DNA from: Phoronis australis
Lineage: Eukaryota > Phoronida > Phoronidae
Length of the DNA: 64,000 bases
Direction of reading: 5' to 3'
Assembly (NCBI GenBank): GCA_002633005.1
Contig: NMRA01000553.1
Coordinates: 62,161-126,160 of the forward strand
A program made the translations under genes and the position numbers. Of the stretch, positions 30,564 to 42,149 are shown in pieces; positions within the stretch are counted from its first letter, which is position 1, and every line of letters starts with the position of its first letter. The notes under the pieces were generated by a model. It was not told the DNA's origin. It saw only the letters and a program-made list of their open reading frames with translations, and ran no database searches.

Positions 30564-33500
30564 GTGAGGTCGAATAATGATAGTTGCTCAGATAAATGGG
30601 GGTATATGCTACAATCTGAGGAGGCAGTGTGGCCTGGTTGATAAGTGCCCGATTTCTTTACTCGAGGTCGTGGGTTCAAGCCCCGCCAGGTCGTACTGCT
30701 AAACCCTTGAGCCAGGTTTCTAGCTCCTCAGCTCGGTTTTAACCATATCTGGGAGTAATAGTCCTAGACCATATCAATAAAGCATAAAAATATTTCCACG
30801 TGATCAGTGCAATGGGCCCACATGTGCGAGGCCTGCGCGCGTCTGGTACAACGTGTATCAGACCGCCTGCAATTATTTATTTTTTTTGCTACAATCTGTT
30901 TGACTTGTCTTGGTTATTCAGTTGGTAACTTGGTTGGTGGAGGTCAAGACCCGGGGTCAGGAACCACGAAATATTATATTTATAATATGAAATATAGCAG
31001 AGAAGTCAGAATTTGCAATTTTCATTGACCAGTCCTCATCATCTGATCACTACCTCAGAGAGAGTGTGACTGGGAGAGAGGATCATCATCACCTCCATCA
31101 TCACCATCATCATCACCATCATCACCACCATCACCACCACCACCACCATCACCACCACCATCACCATCATCACCATCATCGTCATCATAATCATCATAAT
31201 AATCATCATCATCATCTCCNCATCATCATATCATCACTACCGTCATCACCATCCACAGGAATTAGAAGTTGCACAAGTTACCCTAGAACAAATATTAGAG
31301 TTGTCTCAATTATGGCAAGTTACACTAGTTTAAATAGCGTCCACATAACCCTCAAACCAGTAGTGACAACTTGTTCAGAAGTAATTTAACTGTTCTAGGG
31401 TAAGTGTTTGTGTGGACAGCATTTTAAACAGTGACGCAGCAAACCTGCAAAGTGAATCAAGTGCAGCCAATTGGAAATGTTTTGTTATATCTTTGCAGCA
31501 GCGCCATCTTCAGGCCCAGGATGCTGCGGCTACATTTTACTATTCATTTCTGTGCTACTCATTATCATCCTAATTCCCTTTGGTTCCTTGTTGCTCTGTA
31601 TCAAGGTAAGGCCCGGAGCGTTTCATGAATAAAAATGACTGAAGGTTATGTAGGACCCTACGAAAAATGGCCAAATTTGGCTAAGCTCGGAAAATCATTT
31701 CTCAGAAACGGCTGATTGGATTCATACAAAAGTTTTGGATAGAATGCTATAAGGTATTGTTTTAACAATGTTCCACTTTGCATAAGGAGCTATCAAAAAC
31801 AGTACTTTATTTTCATGAACAATCTTTCACATCGATAAAACGAAAACGAAATAATATTTTAGAAAACTTGAAGCATTTTTGATATCTCAACTGGAACATT
31901 TATATGAAATCATTGATTGTGGGATTAGTATCGTTGCTATCAATGTACCTTTCTTTTTTGTTAAATTTTGCTAAAAAGACATGGTCACATGACCCAAGTA
32001 ATAACAGATTAATAAAAAGTCAAAAATCAAATTCTGTGGCTTTTTTACTTTCAGAAAATGTATACTTTAACCGAGTTAAAATTTATACTTTTCTACTGAG
32101 ATATTTTTGCCCATTCTTGATTCCTAGATGTAATTTCTATGAATTATTCCTAGATATAATTTCTATGAATTATTCCTGGGTGTAATTTCTATGAATTATT
32201 CCTAGATATAATTTCTATGAATTATTCCTAGATATAATTTCTTTGAATTATTCCTAGGTATAAGTTCTATGAATTATTCCTAGATATAATTTCTATGAAT
32301 TATTCCTAGATATAATTTCTATGAATTATTCCTGGGTGTAATTTCTATGAATTATTCCTAGATATAATTTCTATGAATTATTCCTAGATATGATTTTGAA
32401 TTATTCCTAGGTATTAAGTTCTGTGAATTATTCCTAGATATAATTTCTATGGATTATTCCTAGGTATAAGTTCTGTGAATTATTTCTAGATATAATTTCC
32501 ATGAATTTTTCCTAGATATAATTTCTACGAATTATTCCTAGCCGTGATGTACTCAATTACTTGGCTAAATCTTTTTTCAGCAATTAATTATGAAGTGGAA
32601 GTGTATAAAACCTTAAGTCTTAATTAAGTCGCTGCATTATGAAACAGACTCAAGGTCTGTTAGAGCATCGCAAATAAGCTTTTCTTTATGTTATTTGTTT
32701 ATATTAATTGATGCAGTAAGATTTTTAAACTCACTTCATCAGTGCTGCCGCTCACGGTGCTTAACAAGACCGGAATGCAAAAAGCAATCTACACTGTATA
32801 CCCATGCATAGTCAGCTAGAGAATACAACTAATGAGAGTCTGCTGTTCTGAAGCCACTGTGCAATAGTACTTTCCTGGAGCTTTCATAGAGTCCAGCACA
32901 GAAGTAAGCGTTACTATTAAGTGTCAATGGCTCACAAAATCCACTAGGTGTCGCAAGTGAAACAAGAGTCCTTCCCATAGAATGTCTGTATCTAGGTAAT
33001 CTTGTGTGTCCTGTATTCAGATTCTCTGCTCTCAATTAGGCAGATGTGAAGGAGAGAGAGTACATTAACACCGCCTAGTGAATATCGAATCATCCAACGC
33101 GATTGCTTTCATCATTTCCGTTTTTGTCCGTGGTAGGTTGTCCAAGAGTATGAGCGTGTTGTTATTTTCCGCCTGGGTCGGCTGATGTCAGGGGGCGCTA
33201 AGGGACCTGGTAAGTAAATCCGAAGCACTGAAAAGAAAAATCGAGGGCATTCATTATTTTTTGTTTTGATGTTACACAAAAATATTTAAGTGATGATCAG
33301 AGGACAATGTTCCCTGCATATGTCTACATAAGTCCCAAGGGACATGTCAATACAGCCATGCAATGAGTTACAACATTCCAAGTTAATAACTTGTCCCGGA
33401 TTCTTTACAAAATCCCATTCCACAAATCCCACTGGGCCAAGCTGTATGTGAGCAGTGACTGACAAGTTGATTTGGTTACAACAAACTTCAATTGCGATGG

Positions 33501-36019
33501 ACGTTTTAGAAACGTACTGGAAAAAGGTTTGTTTTGACGCTGTTCTCTACTAAATAAATTGCTTTTGGTAAATTTTGTAATACTAATTGTTACAACTCTA
33601 CCTCTGACTTCTATTTTAGAATTTAGATCATACATATAGGCATAGGGTGGAGCTTTTTATGATAATTTCCGTAATTGACAGCCCAGGTGAGAGCTATTAC
33701 GGTAACTACTTTTCTCAGTATTCCAGTTGACTACCCATTCCTTTACAGGGTTATTCTTCATCATTCCATGCACAGATGAATTTGTTAAAATTGATTTGAG
33801 AACCATCTCGTTTGACGTGGCACCACAGGAGGTAAATATTATTGTGTGCGGGTGTCCTGCTTTTTGACCCTGTAAAAAGCAGAATTGGCATGCGGCGAAT
33901 TATTAGTGGTGGGAATCAAATAATCGGAAACCTTCAAGTTCCTGATTCCGAGAATGTACTGTAGTTCAGTTTCCTAAAATTCAAACAAAAATTTATGTAA
34001 TTTAGTTTCCTAAAATTCAGACAACAATTTATACCAAAATCATCATTTTCCAACATTCAAAAGCTATAATATGCTTGAATTTCATTTTGTGTTTGTTGAC
34101 ATGACAGTTGTACAATACAAACTTTGTAAAGTTTACTTTTTTCGAAAATTTTGATGAAATCACTGATTTACCACTGTTCTGTCATATTGTGTTCTAAATT
34201 GAAGACAATTCACCATGTAAATGCTGTGCTCTTCAAGCCTTGTAAGTAAGAAGTCATACAAGTGCTGAGTAAAATTTATGGAGATTGCAGCAAATGACTT
34301 ATGAACAAAGTTTCTTAGAAAGATTAATTCTTGAATTCTAACTTTTGAAATAACTGAAATCTCCACACAAAGGCAAATGGTAAAGGATTTGTCTGTGCAG
34401 ATTTTTACTTATATTAAATAAGTTGCATTTATAAATTACACCCCCCCCCCGATCTAACCTGCAGACACCACATTTCCATACCTTTCCTAGTTGCATGCAA
34501 TAAACCTAATCTCATGAAAATAATTTCAGGTGCAGTACTTTCTAACATAGATTTACACCCTCAATTAACTCAGGGTCTGTCCATTGGAATTATAGTCTTG
34601 ACTTGCTGCTTGGCTGGGGTAAAAATTGTGAGATGTGCCTACAATGCATCTTGCGCTGGATAGTCCGTGGTATGCCATGGGTGGCGCACCATAGGGGGCT
34701 GGGGGGCTATAGCCCCCATTTTTTTCAGTGCTGCGTCGCCCATGTATGCAGCCTTTCCTTAAAGGTTTGTCTTGTGTAACAAGGTCTGTAAAAGCTATTC
34801 TCATAGCATGAGTGCTGTCAAACTGATTGTTGCTAAATAATCGTGGTTGCTCAAATACTCGTGAATAAAATTTACTCACTAAAGTCAAAAAACCATGTAT
34901 TACCCATAGAATTTTGTTGGCAGATTCAATGTCTGTGACTTCCATTTCCGATAGGATGGTGATGACGAAAACTGCCTCCCCAGTTCAAAGTCACCCAGTT
35001 AGTGGTGCACAGAATCCAGGCATACATTTTCAATGTGCTATGTTATATCTGTTCTTTTACAGATCCTAACAAAGGACTCAGTCACGGTTGCCGTGGACGC
35101 TGTGGTTTACTACCGTGTCAGTAATCCAACCATATCGGTGACTAATGTAGAAAACGCCAGTCGATCCACTCAGCTACTGGCCGCTACGACTCTGCGTAAT
35201 ATTCTGGGAACTAGAAGCTTGTCGGAGATATTAACTGACCGCGAGAATGTCTCCCATCAGCTCGAGTCCTTATTAGATGATGCAACTGATCCCTGGGGTG
35301 TCAAAGTTGAGAGAGTTGAAATGTAGGTTACTTATATCGTGGATGTCTTAAAGTCACTGTGAAACCCATCTTGCTGTCATGACAGGCACATCTACAACTC
35401 ATTTCAGATACACAGTACAGCTTCGCATGTAAGCTTGATCCTAAGTACCGGTGTTTTCCACAGCCTGTTCTGACTTGTCATCACATTGGCAAGTTTGAAT
35501 TTGGACAGGACACTGTGGAGGTTTTGCGTCAGCTTTGAATGTTCATGCCTGGAGTTTAAAATAGTGCATGTTGGAGTCAATTCAGCAGTCGTACAACAGA
35601 GCAAACATGATATGCAAAAATACACACATGATGATTATGCTAACGCCACGGCAGCAATTTTGACAATTATTTTTGTCCAAAACTGTTGAGATTTTACGGT
35701 ACTATAATCACAATTCGGTTTTGTTATTTTTAACAGTAAAGACGTCCGCCTCCCCATTCAACTGCAGAGAGCTATGGCTGCCGAGGCTGAAGCCGCCCGT
35801 GAAGCCCGTGCCAAGGTCATCGCTGCAGAGGGTGAACAGAAGGCATCACGTGCCCTGAAAGAGGCGGCAGACGTCATTAATGAGTCACCATCTGCCCTCC
35901 AGTTGAGATACCTACAGACGCTGAATACCATTTCTGCGGAAAAAAATTCTACTATTGTGTTCCCACTTCCAATTGAACTCTTGAGTGGTATCATGAGCAA
36001 CAGACCCTCGTCATTGTAG
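30473..36019 (+). CDS. STOM: Stomatin paralog 2, six coding exons, complete
   Basis: Exons are 30473-30563, 31502-31605, 33137-33209, 33749-33831, 35063-35322 and 35737-36019. It encodes 297 residues from ATG 30473, or 292 from ATG 30488, which I slightly prefer ([10 protein letters not shown]). The frame is also open upstream, with further ATGs from 30257, so the start is uncertain. Numbering from 30488, the Cys-Cys pair is at 33-34 and the hairpin proline at 51; the PHB domain opens [12 protein letters not shown]. The hairpin sequence ([18 protein letters not shown]) differs clearly from copies 1 and 3. The role is that of the family: a membrane scaffold that oligomerises and modulates channels. 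The gene is compact (5.5 kb against 13-21 kb for its neighbours). The N-terminal exon resembles that of copy 3 (shared QR..GY.EG ending), not copy 1. Confidence 0.9.
30617..30887 (+). mobile_element. tRNA-derived SINE with intact A and B boxes
   Basis: The head GAGGCAGTGTGGCCTGGTTG contains a Pol III A-box-like stretch (30630-30649) and a B box GGGTTCAAGCCCC (30672-30684), followed by a body of about 180 nt and a tail ending AATTATTTATTTTTTTT. It is not a functional tRNA gene, since the element continues as a SINE body shared with 21270-21578. Confidence 0.8.
31080..31250. repeat. (ATC/ACC)n microsatellite
   Basis: A trinucleotide run of CAT/CAC with one N at 31220. One frame reads as more than 30 histidines; this is a translation of the repeat inside an intron, not a protein. 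Confidence 0.95.
31502..31605 (+). CDS. STOM: Stomatin 2 exon 2, membrane hairpin
   Basis: 104 nt when the second AG of TTTGCAGCAG is used; 107 nt when the first AG is used (start 31499), which would add one alanine in frame. The donor is GTAAGG. Encodes [10 protein letters not shown] and the hydrophobic segment with the conserved Ile-Pro-Phe kink. Confidence 0.93.
31645..32090 (+). repeat. GGTCACRTGACC dispersed element, copy 3
   Basis: Contains GGCCAAATTTGGCTAAGCTC, CTCAGAAACGGCTGATTGGA, GCATAAGGAGCTATCAAAAA, GGTCACATGACC (31983-31994) and AAAAAGTCAAAAATCAAATT, in the same order as the other copies. Confidence 0.8.
32119..32540. repeat. 26-bp minisatellite, about 16 units
   Basis: Consensus ATTCCTAGATATAATTTCTA then TGAATT. 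Variants recur in a higher-order pattern (GGGTGTAATTT units at third and ninth place, AGGTATAAG units later), and the last units are more diverged. Confidence 0.95.
33137..33209 (+). CDS. STOM: Stomatin 2 exon 3
   Basis: 73 nt, acceptor TGGTAG, donor GTAAGT. Encodes [20 protein letters not shown] and AKGP. Confidence 0.95.
33210..33748 (+). other. Stomatin 2 intron 3
   Basis: A 0.5-kb intron. I see nothing further in it. Confidence 0.7.
33749..33831 (+). CDS. STOM: Stomatin 2 exon 4
   Basis: 83 nt, acceptor TTACAG, donor GTAAAT. Encodes [20 protein letters not shown] and FDVAPQE. The Ala before PQE replaces the Pro of the other two copies. Confidence 0.95.
33832..35062 (+). other. Stomatin 2 intron 4
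   Basis: 1.2 kb. A CCATAGGGGGCTGGGGGGCT then ATAGCCCCCA stretch at about 34690-34720 looks like the end of a repeat, but I could not find its partner end. A short C run is at 34441-34450. Confidence 0.6.
35063..35322 (+). CDS. STOM: Stomatin 2 exon 5, core of the PHB domain
   Basis: 260 nt, acceptor TTACAG, donor GTAGGT, phase 0 to 2. Encodes [20 protein letters not shown] through [33 protein letters not shown] is specific to this copy. Confidence 0.96.
35323..35736 (+). other. Stomatin 2 intron 5
   Basis: 0.4 kb. Contains one fragment of the AT-rich dispersed family (about 35650-35705, TTTTGACAATTATTTTTGTC). Confidence 0.6.
35737..36019 (+). CDS. STOM: Stomatin 2 exon 6, C-terminus and stop
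   Basis: 283 nt, acceptor TAACAG, TAG at 36017-36019. The first 200 nt are almost identical to copies 1 and 3. From about 35938 ([18 protein letters not shown]) silent differences become dense. The tail ends [10 protein letters not shown]. Confidence 0.96.
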
Positions 36020-36084
36020 AGGCACACAGACTTACAATGTTGTGCCAGTTGATGGGTTAGAACCTTGGTATTGATGGGAACCAT

Positions 36085-36560
36085 TAAGGTTTCACATGGG
36101 ACCCTAGAAAAAAGGCCAAATTTGAGTAACTTCGTAACGTCCTATCTCAGAAATCATGGGCTGTCAGATCCATATGAAACTTTCGACAACTATGCACTGG
36201 CCTGCAAAATGCTGTTAGGCTTAGTTTTTGAAATGTACCACTTTTGCATGAGGGGCTATCAAATACAGAACTTTTATGATGTTTATGCAAAAAATCATAA
36301 GTTACATAAATCAAAGTGATTTTTTAAGAATTGCAACTGGGTGTTTTTGAACATTTCTGTGAACACAAAAGATACCATTGTTTTGCTACATGTATGAATG
36401 TAATTAAAATTTCTTTTTTGCTGAATTTTATTCAAAAGACATGGTCACGTGACCCAGTTAATGATAAATTGCAAAGTTAAAAATCAAAACGCTTTCTACT
36501 TTCAGAATACTTTTAGGGACTGATTTCTATGGTTTTCAAGTTATTTCTCTAAATGCGCAA
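36085..36560 (+). repeat. GGTCACRTGACC dispersed element, copy 4
   Basis: Contains GGGACCCTAGAAAAAAGGCC, CTCAGAAATCATGGGCTGTC, CCACTTTTGCATGAGGGGCT, the perfect palindrome GGTCACGTGACC (36443-36454) and AAAGTTAAAAATCAAA. This is the only copy outside a stomatin intron; it probably falls in the 3' UTR of copy 2. Confidence 0.8.
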
Positions 36561-36948
36561 GCTTGATAAGGTCCTATATAGGATACCTTAGTGGTGTTTT
36601 CCGTGAAGCACATTTCAGGTCTGGCAAGGTTTGTGTTGCTTCCTTAAAGCTTTAAGGTTGTGATGTAGTAACATCATCTCATAAGTCTATTAGTGTATTT
36701 ATATCAACCTCTAGCCTGTTCAATCAATGATCAATCAGTTAATATTCTTATGTTTTAGTGACCTTCAGCAATTGCTACCCGGCCACAACTTGGTCTCATA
36801 ACTTAGTACCCTTTGCAGAGAGAATGTACATAAATAGGCAACTCTTACATGTATACAATGACAGAAAGAAAATCACTAGACCAACCTTCTCGATCACTAT
36901 TCATTAAGTACTAAATAACAGCTTTTTTCGCCTGAGAAATGCATTATA

Positions 36949-36954
36949 AATAAA
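36949..36954 (+). promoter_or_regulatory. Candidate poly(A) signal for stomatin 2
   Basis: AATAAA 0.9 kb after the stop codon. A second candidate is at 37692-37697. Neither can be confirmed without transcripts. Confidence 0.25.
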
Positions 36955-39567
36955 GGTGATAACTAATTTACTCACAGTGGTGCTAGTCATCAAGAAAACA
37001 AACTGGGTATGAATTTCTAGCTCACCAAATGAGGGGCAGACCTGACCTCTGCGAATTTTAGTCGGTTAGTGTAAATATATTAATATATTTTAGACATGAG
37101 GTATCAAGTGGTCAAGCCAAACAATTTCTTCCAATGTGAGTAAGTAACAAGCCGAGACCTGATTTTTGTTGTCGCCAGGCTTAAAAGCCACGGTTTTTAT
37201 GACCTATGGTCTCATGGTCATGGGTTAAATTATGTGGGGAGAGGGCATCTGCTCCCAGATTCAGGCAAAAATATGGAAAATTCAGGGAAAACATGAAAAC
37301 ATTCAACCAACACGGCAAGAATTACTACAAGTTTACTTTAATGTGAAAATGAGTACTTTTCTCTGAAAAGAGGGTGTAAAATGAAAACCTCATGGGTGGA
37401 ATATATATGTTCCTGCTACTACACAAAGTTGTACAACTACCTCTCAGTTCCCAGATGCCTTCCTGTGGCACCTAGAGCGTAATGATATTTTGTCAGTGAG
37501 TATGATTGCATGTTGTTGAGATATTTTTCTGAATTCAGTGATCTGAGTTTCAAAAGTTGAGAAATTTATTTTTTATTTGATAATCTTACCCAAACTGAAA
37601 GTTGTTTATTAATATATTTTCAGTTCTTTGATGTTGATTGTTTTTTGCTTCTTGTCCCTCTAGTGATTCGAGATTTTTTTTGTAGAATTTCAATAAAAGC
37701 TTCCTGCCATGACTTGACTGTTATCAGTTTATAGATTGTCTTTATGGGTAAAAAGTCTCCATGCCATTTGCTCTTAATTCCTTGAAATAGATTTAATATT
37801 CCAGTGTATGAAATGCTACTCCGTTAGTATACACTGTATGTGTGTCTATTGGGATCCAGTTCTCTGACATAGCCTTGCTCCAGGACTGGACCAGAACTCG
37901 TGGGGCTTCGAGTCCCTCGTGTAGTTCGAGATTACTAGGCTGGGTATGCAAGATCATATCGACCATTTCCTTAAGAAAATTATTTTATCTTAAATTTGAA
38001 TAATTGCACTTAAAAGTAACAAGAATGAGTAATTACCAATTGTCACAATGCCATGGTTTTCGCTGGAGATATTGTGCTTTCAGTTGGACTCTAGGGCGTG
38101 CTGCCGTAGTACGCCCACGGACGTATTTTCAGTGAACTGTTTGCATGTTTGGAAAATCTATCGATTGTTCTGAAGATTTAATATGTTTTGATGTGTAGAA
38201 TTTTGTTTTGGCAAGACATATTTTGTCCGATGGCGCGTATTTCACTCAAATAACTACCATTTAACAAGATATTGGATGACATTGTACGTAACTAATCGTA
38301 TTACACAGTATGTAGAACAATTGAGACATTTCCGAAAATACGCCCGGGCGTAGGCCTATATTCAGCTTCATCAACGTAAGGTCGATTTCGGCGAATACTC
38401 GCCCATTCGGGTCTACTTTCGGAAATTCCCGGTAGGTCAAAAACGTAACAATTCGTTATGGTCACTGGATTTTTTGAGGATTGATACCGTGTTGTATTTT
38501 TTAGTTTTCCGAATTTTTAAGGAGGAAGTTAACTGATGCCCTGTACAAAGTGAGTCGGGATTCATTTCCAGCGCCACCTCTGTTTTTTTCTTTCCTCGGC
38601 TGCCGGCAACAGTCGTGGCAGTGACGCGCATGCCCACTTCATTCGTAGAAGCATCCAAAAAGTTATAGAAGAGGTAAAACTTCACAGAGAAAACTAATAC
38701 AAAAAACTCTGCTCATGCGTGACTTTTGACAGAGAGCGCGCGATCTCGTGCCGTGTATGAAAAAAAATTGTACCGGCGAAATTTGTCTGCTCTTATAGTC
38801 TATTACTGTCTCATGAGGCCTCGTTAAATTGTCGTTCTTTTGATCCCTATTTTCACACCTATGGTAGCCTGCCAACTTGCTCACTCAGGATTGCATTACT
38901 TTATGCTTCATATAAATTGAAGATGTGACAACTATCAATCTCACTGGCTTAGCGGAGAATTTAAACCATGTTTGGCCTTTGTCTCATCAATCAAGGTGTT
39001 TTATCACCTTTGCTAAACCTGGATGCCATGTACAAACAAAAGTCTTTGTTAAACAAGTTCTAATCTTCATGCAATGATGTGTAATCTGCTGCTTCCTGGT
39101 TCCCCTGGGGTTTACTCCAGTAAAAGCGGTTTACGGGTCGATGTGTTTCTTAGAGGGAGTTTTTACGACGAGTCCCTAGCTGGGTGCCTTAAAATCCCTT
39201 TGCTAAAGCGTGTCTTTCCCGACACCCGGCATATGCCTACAAAAGGGTCCACTTTTGGGGTTCGAAACGCTACAAACCCCCGGTTTTCCTTTTTCTCTGA
39301 CTGGTAAACAAATCTACCAAGGGGTTCTCAATGTCGTCTATATTTAAAAGCTTTTGTCGCTATCAAGTACTCATTCTTGACAACATGGCATCTCTTGTTG
39401 CCATTCTTTCGGCTTTAAAATCAGCCGTTTTGCAGTTCACTATGAACTGGATAGGTTGTGGAATTACCACAAGGATAGTTTACTGAAACAAACCCTTATA
39501 AAAGGATGAGTTTTTCATGGAAACACTACAAACGGATTCCATTTTTCTAACCACCCTCTGAATAGGT

Positions 39568-39760
39568 GAGCCCCCCATTTGGCGAAGTGGGCAAAAAGTC
39601 AGAGAAAATGAGACAAAAGTCCACTAAACAAGCGCAAACGCGCAATTCATGGTGGTGCCCCCTTTTTTATTTTTTTTTAGTCTACATACTTTTTTGTTAC
39701 CAAAAGGTAAACGTCAGGAATTCGAGCCCCCCATTGAAGGCTGGGTACGCGCATGTTGGC
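39568..39760 (-). mobile_element. Dispersed short element with GGGGGG termini, minus copy
   Basis: The reverse complement of this stretch aligns end to end with 29940-30166. On the plus strand it opens GAGCCCCCCATTTGGCGAAG and closes ATTCGAGCCCCCCATTGAAG. The open frame across it is not a gene. Confidence 0.7.
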
Positions 39761-41912
39761 AGTCTATTCATTAGGGAAATACGACTGAATGAACTTTTGA
39801 ATGAAATTATCGTTGGTGTTTATAAATTTTCCTCCTTTCTACGGACCTGTTTTCTTGTTGATAGTCAGTACGTCAACAAATTTCATGAAAATTACGAAAG
39901 GTTTTCTCAGAGTTCATCTCATTGCGCTCCACTGAATCACGGAAGCTCATCTCGATCTTTTAAACATGCCTCTCATACCGTACGTAATTATTGCTCATAC
40001 CGTGCAAGAGAGTTACCTGTGCTTAAAAGATACAGATAAACTCCCCTTGCCTCCAATCGTTAATTAATTACGACGCCTGTCATGATCATCAGATGACTAA
40101 CTGGTTTCGATTGTTAATCGGCGGGATTCGTAAATGTATTGCTCGTGTGTCGATAGGTCAGCTGAGAACTTATATATGGAAGGCCGTTTCAGTGACAAAT
40201 CGGCAGCGCAGAATCTCACCCATGCAACGAAAATATACCACTGGCTGCGTCTTTTTTCGTTCTAATTTCACGAATCGGTGCATTTCATGGGCATCCCTAC
40301 GCCAATAATTCCTTCTGCACCTTCTGCGCAGAGCGGTACACGGGGGCTACACGGTCGATTCCCCGCTGAGGCCGATGTCAGAAAAACATTTCTCGTCCAT
40401 AATGCACGTCTTCTGGCGCTTAAATTTTACAAACAATCTCATGGCAAATCATCTCATCGACCTCTTCCAGCTGAATTAGGAAGACTAGTAGACTTCCCCG
40501 TTATTCCAGTATATTTGCTGCGGCTGTACAAGTGCAGCGTATCCGTCCTGTCTCGGATACTCAGCTGCGGACCTGCAGTGCGCTGGCGCTATGCATGGTG
40601 TCTGTAGCCGTTGTAGGTAATCTTTGCTGGCGTACGCAGGTGTAGTCCATAACTGTATTGTGCCGTCTTGTATATATGTTTCTTTTTATACACAAGTGCA
40701 CATTTCCCCCGCATCAAATATTTTTGTTGAGTGTTCACAATTTTATCAAATTGGTGTTTATACCTTTTGCTAAATATTGCATTTTCCTTTCAGAGTATAT
40801 GATTGCACCTTCATATTATTCAATTGTATTACAATCTGTTACTAAAAATTATGTTGAACGTTTATCTGATTATGATCTCAGCTTTCCTTTAATTGTTCGG
40901 TGCAGCTTGCAAACTGTATGTATACAGCTGTACTTGTACGGTCTCGAATTCAAATAAATAGTTAAAAATATTTTAAACTCTAGTATCTAGGGTCCAATCT
41001 TGGTAATTGAAAGCGAACTAGAAAATATTATTTTATTATTAATAATTAACCAGAACCGCAAATACAATAAATATATTCGAACAAAAAGCTCCATACGTAC
41101 AAGCTGAATCTTAATCCCGTTCATTGGTCATTCACAGAAGCCGCTCTTTATCGCAAAGATGCGAATGACATAATTTAGAAATTCACTTGACACGGGACAG
41201 CCTTGTTCTAAATTTCAGAAAATCGCCGTTTTGACATTTTCCATTCTAAAGGAACTAGTGCCTTGCTTTGTGCTCGAGTATTTTTTTCCGATGCCAGTTA
41301 TTGAAAATTACTGGGAATATCATGCTCGGTTATATTTTGGTTTGAGTGTATACATGTAGCTCCAATGTCGGGAGTCGGAACCGGCTACAAAGTCGAACTT
41401 GATAAAAAGTCAAAATTTCGAGACCAATCGCAAACTTGTCTTCTTCTCAGAACCTTAAGATATACCAGAGGCGGTGTGAGGGTGCGGAGAGCCCTCGGAC
41501 CCCGGCTGTTAGTCTGTAGGTGAAAGCTGATTTTATTGTCTCGGTTTTGGCTTTTCCCCTACGTGCTGAGACCACGTTTTTTCTGTCTCAGTTTTGGTTT
41601 CGAGATGCAGACAGATTTTCGCTAACTTGATAGCGATTTCCATCCGCCGCGGTAGACGGATTTTAGTCAAAAGACAATAGAGTCTTTGAGGAACGCTGTA
41701 CCGCACCTCAGAGCCTGGCAGCCCCGCCAGGGCAAAAGTTAATATATGACTACTCTACTGGACAATACACAGTGCAGTGTGCTCCACTAGCATCTCATAT
41801 TCGCACGAAAGTAGAGTGGAAAATATCCCACTGAGTAACTGAGTTTGATTTCGGGTACACGCATTTACGTGTTGTATCTCAGTTGCCAAATTAAACGATT
41901 TCATAAACGCCG

Positions 41913-41984
41913 TTAATTACGCCGTAAAATTACTGGCGTAATTTAATTCTTTACGGCGTAAAAGTACGCTCGTAATTTAGTTTA
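41913..41984. repeat. Cluster of TTACGCCGTAA-type palindromes
   Basis: TTACGCCGTAAA (41917-41928) and its perfect reverse complement TTTACGGCGTAA (41950-41961) flank a third near-copy, TTACTGGCGTAA. It lies about 0.9 kb before the start codon of stomatin 3. Confidence 0.7.
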
Positions 41985-42149
41985 AAGTGTACACAACATG
42001 ACTCTAGTACCTCAATATAAATTTTATTATTATATCTTACTTGATTTCAGTGCCTTTAGTGCACAGCTCATAAAGAAACACGCAAAAATTGAAAAAAATA
42101 ATAATGATGTACAACGTCATGGGTTGAACCCAAGTCGTTTGCCATACCG

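Larger units (their letters stand above)
30564..31501 (+). other. Stomatin 2 intron 1
   Basis: A 0.9-kb intron occupied largely by a plus-strand SINE (30617-30887) and a trinucleotide microsatellite (31080-31250). Confidence 0.7.
31606..33136 (+). other. Stomatin 2 intron 2
   Basis: 1.5 kb. Holds one copy of the GGTCACRTGACC element (31645-32090) followed by a 26-bp minisatellite (32119-32540). Confidence 0.7.

Noticed and set aside
30624-30695. A functional tRNA gene
   Set aside because: A and B boxes are present, but the sequence continues into a SINE body and AT-rich tail shared with another locus, and the clover-leaf stems are poor.
31066-31389. Histidine-rich open reading frame
   Set aside because: It is the translation of a CAT/CAC microsatellite inside intron 1 of stomatin 2.
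32119-32540. CRISPR-like array
   Set aside because: Direct repeats without unique spacers, in an animal intron; a simple minisatellite.
39566-40607. Open frames of 157 and 109 codons as a gene between stomatins 2 and 3
   Set aside because: The first begins inside a repeated element, and neither shows family features or a convincing start.
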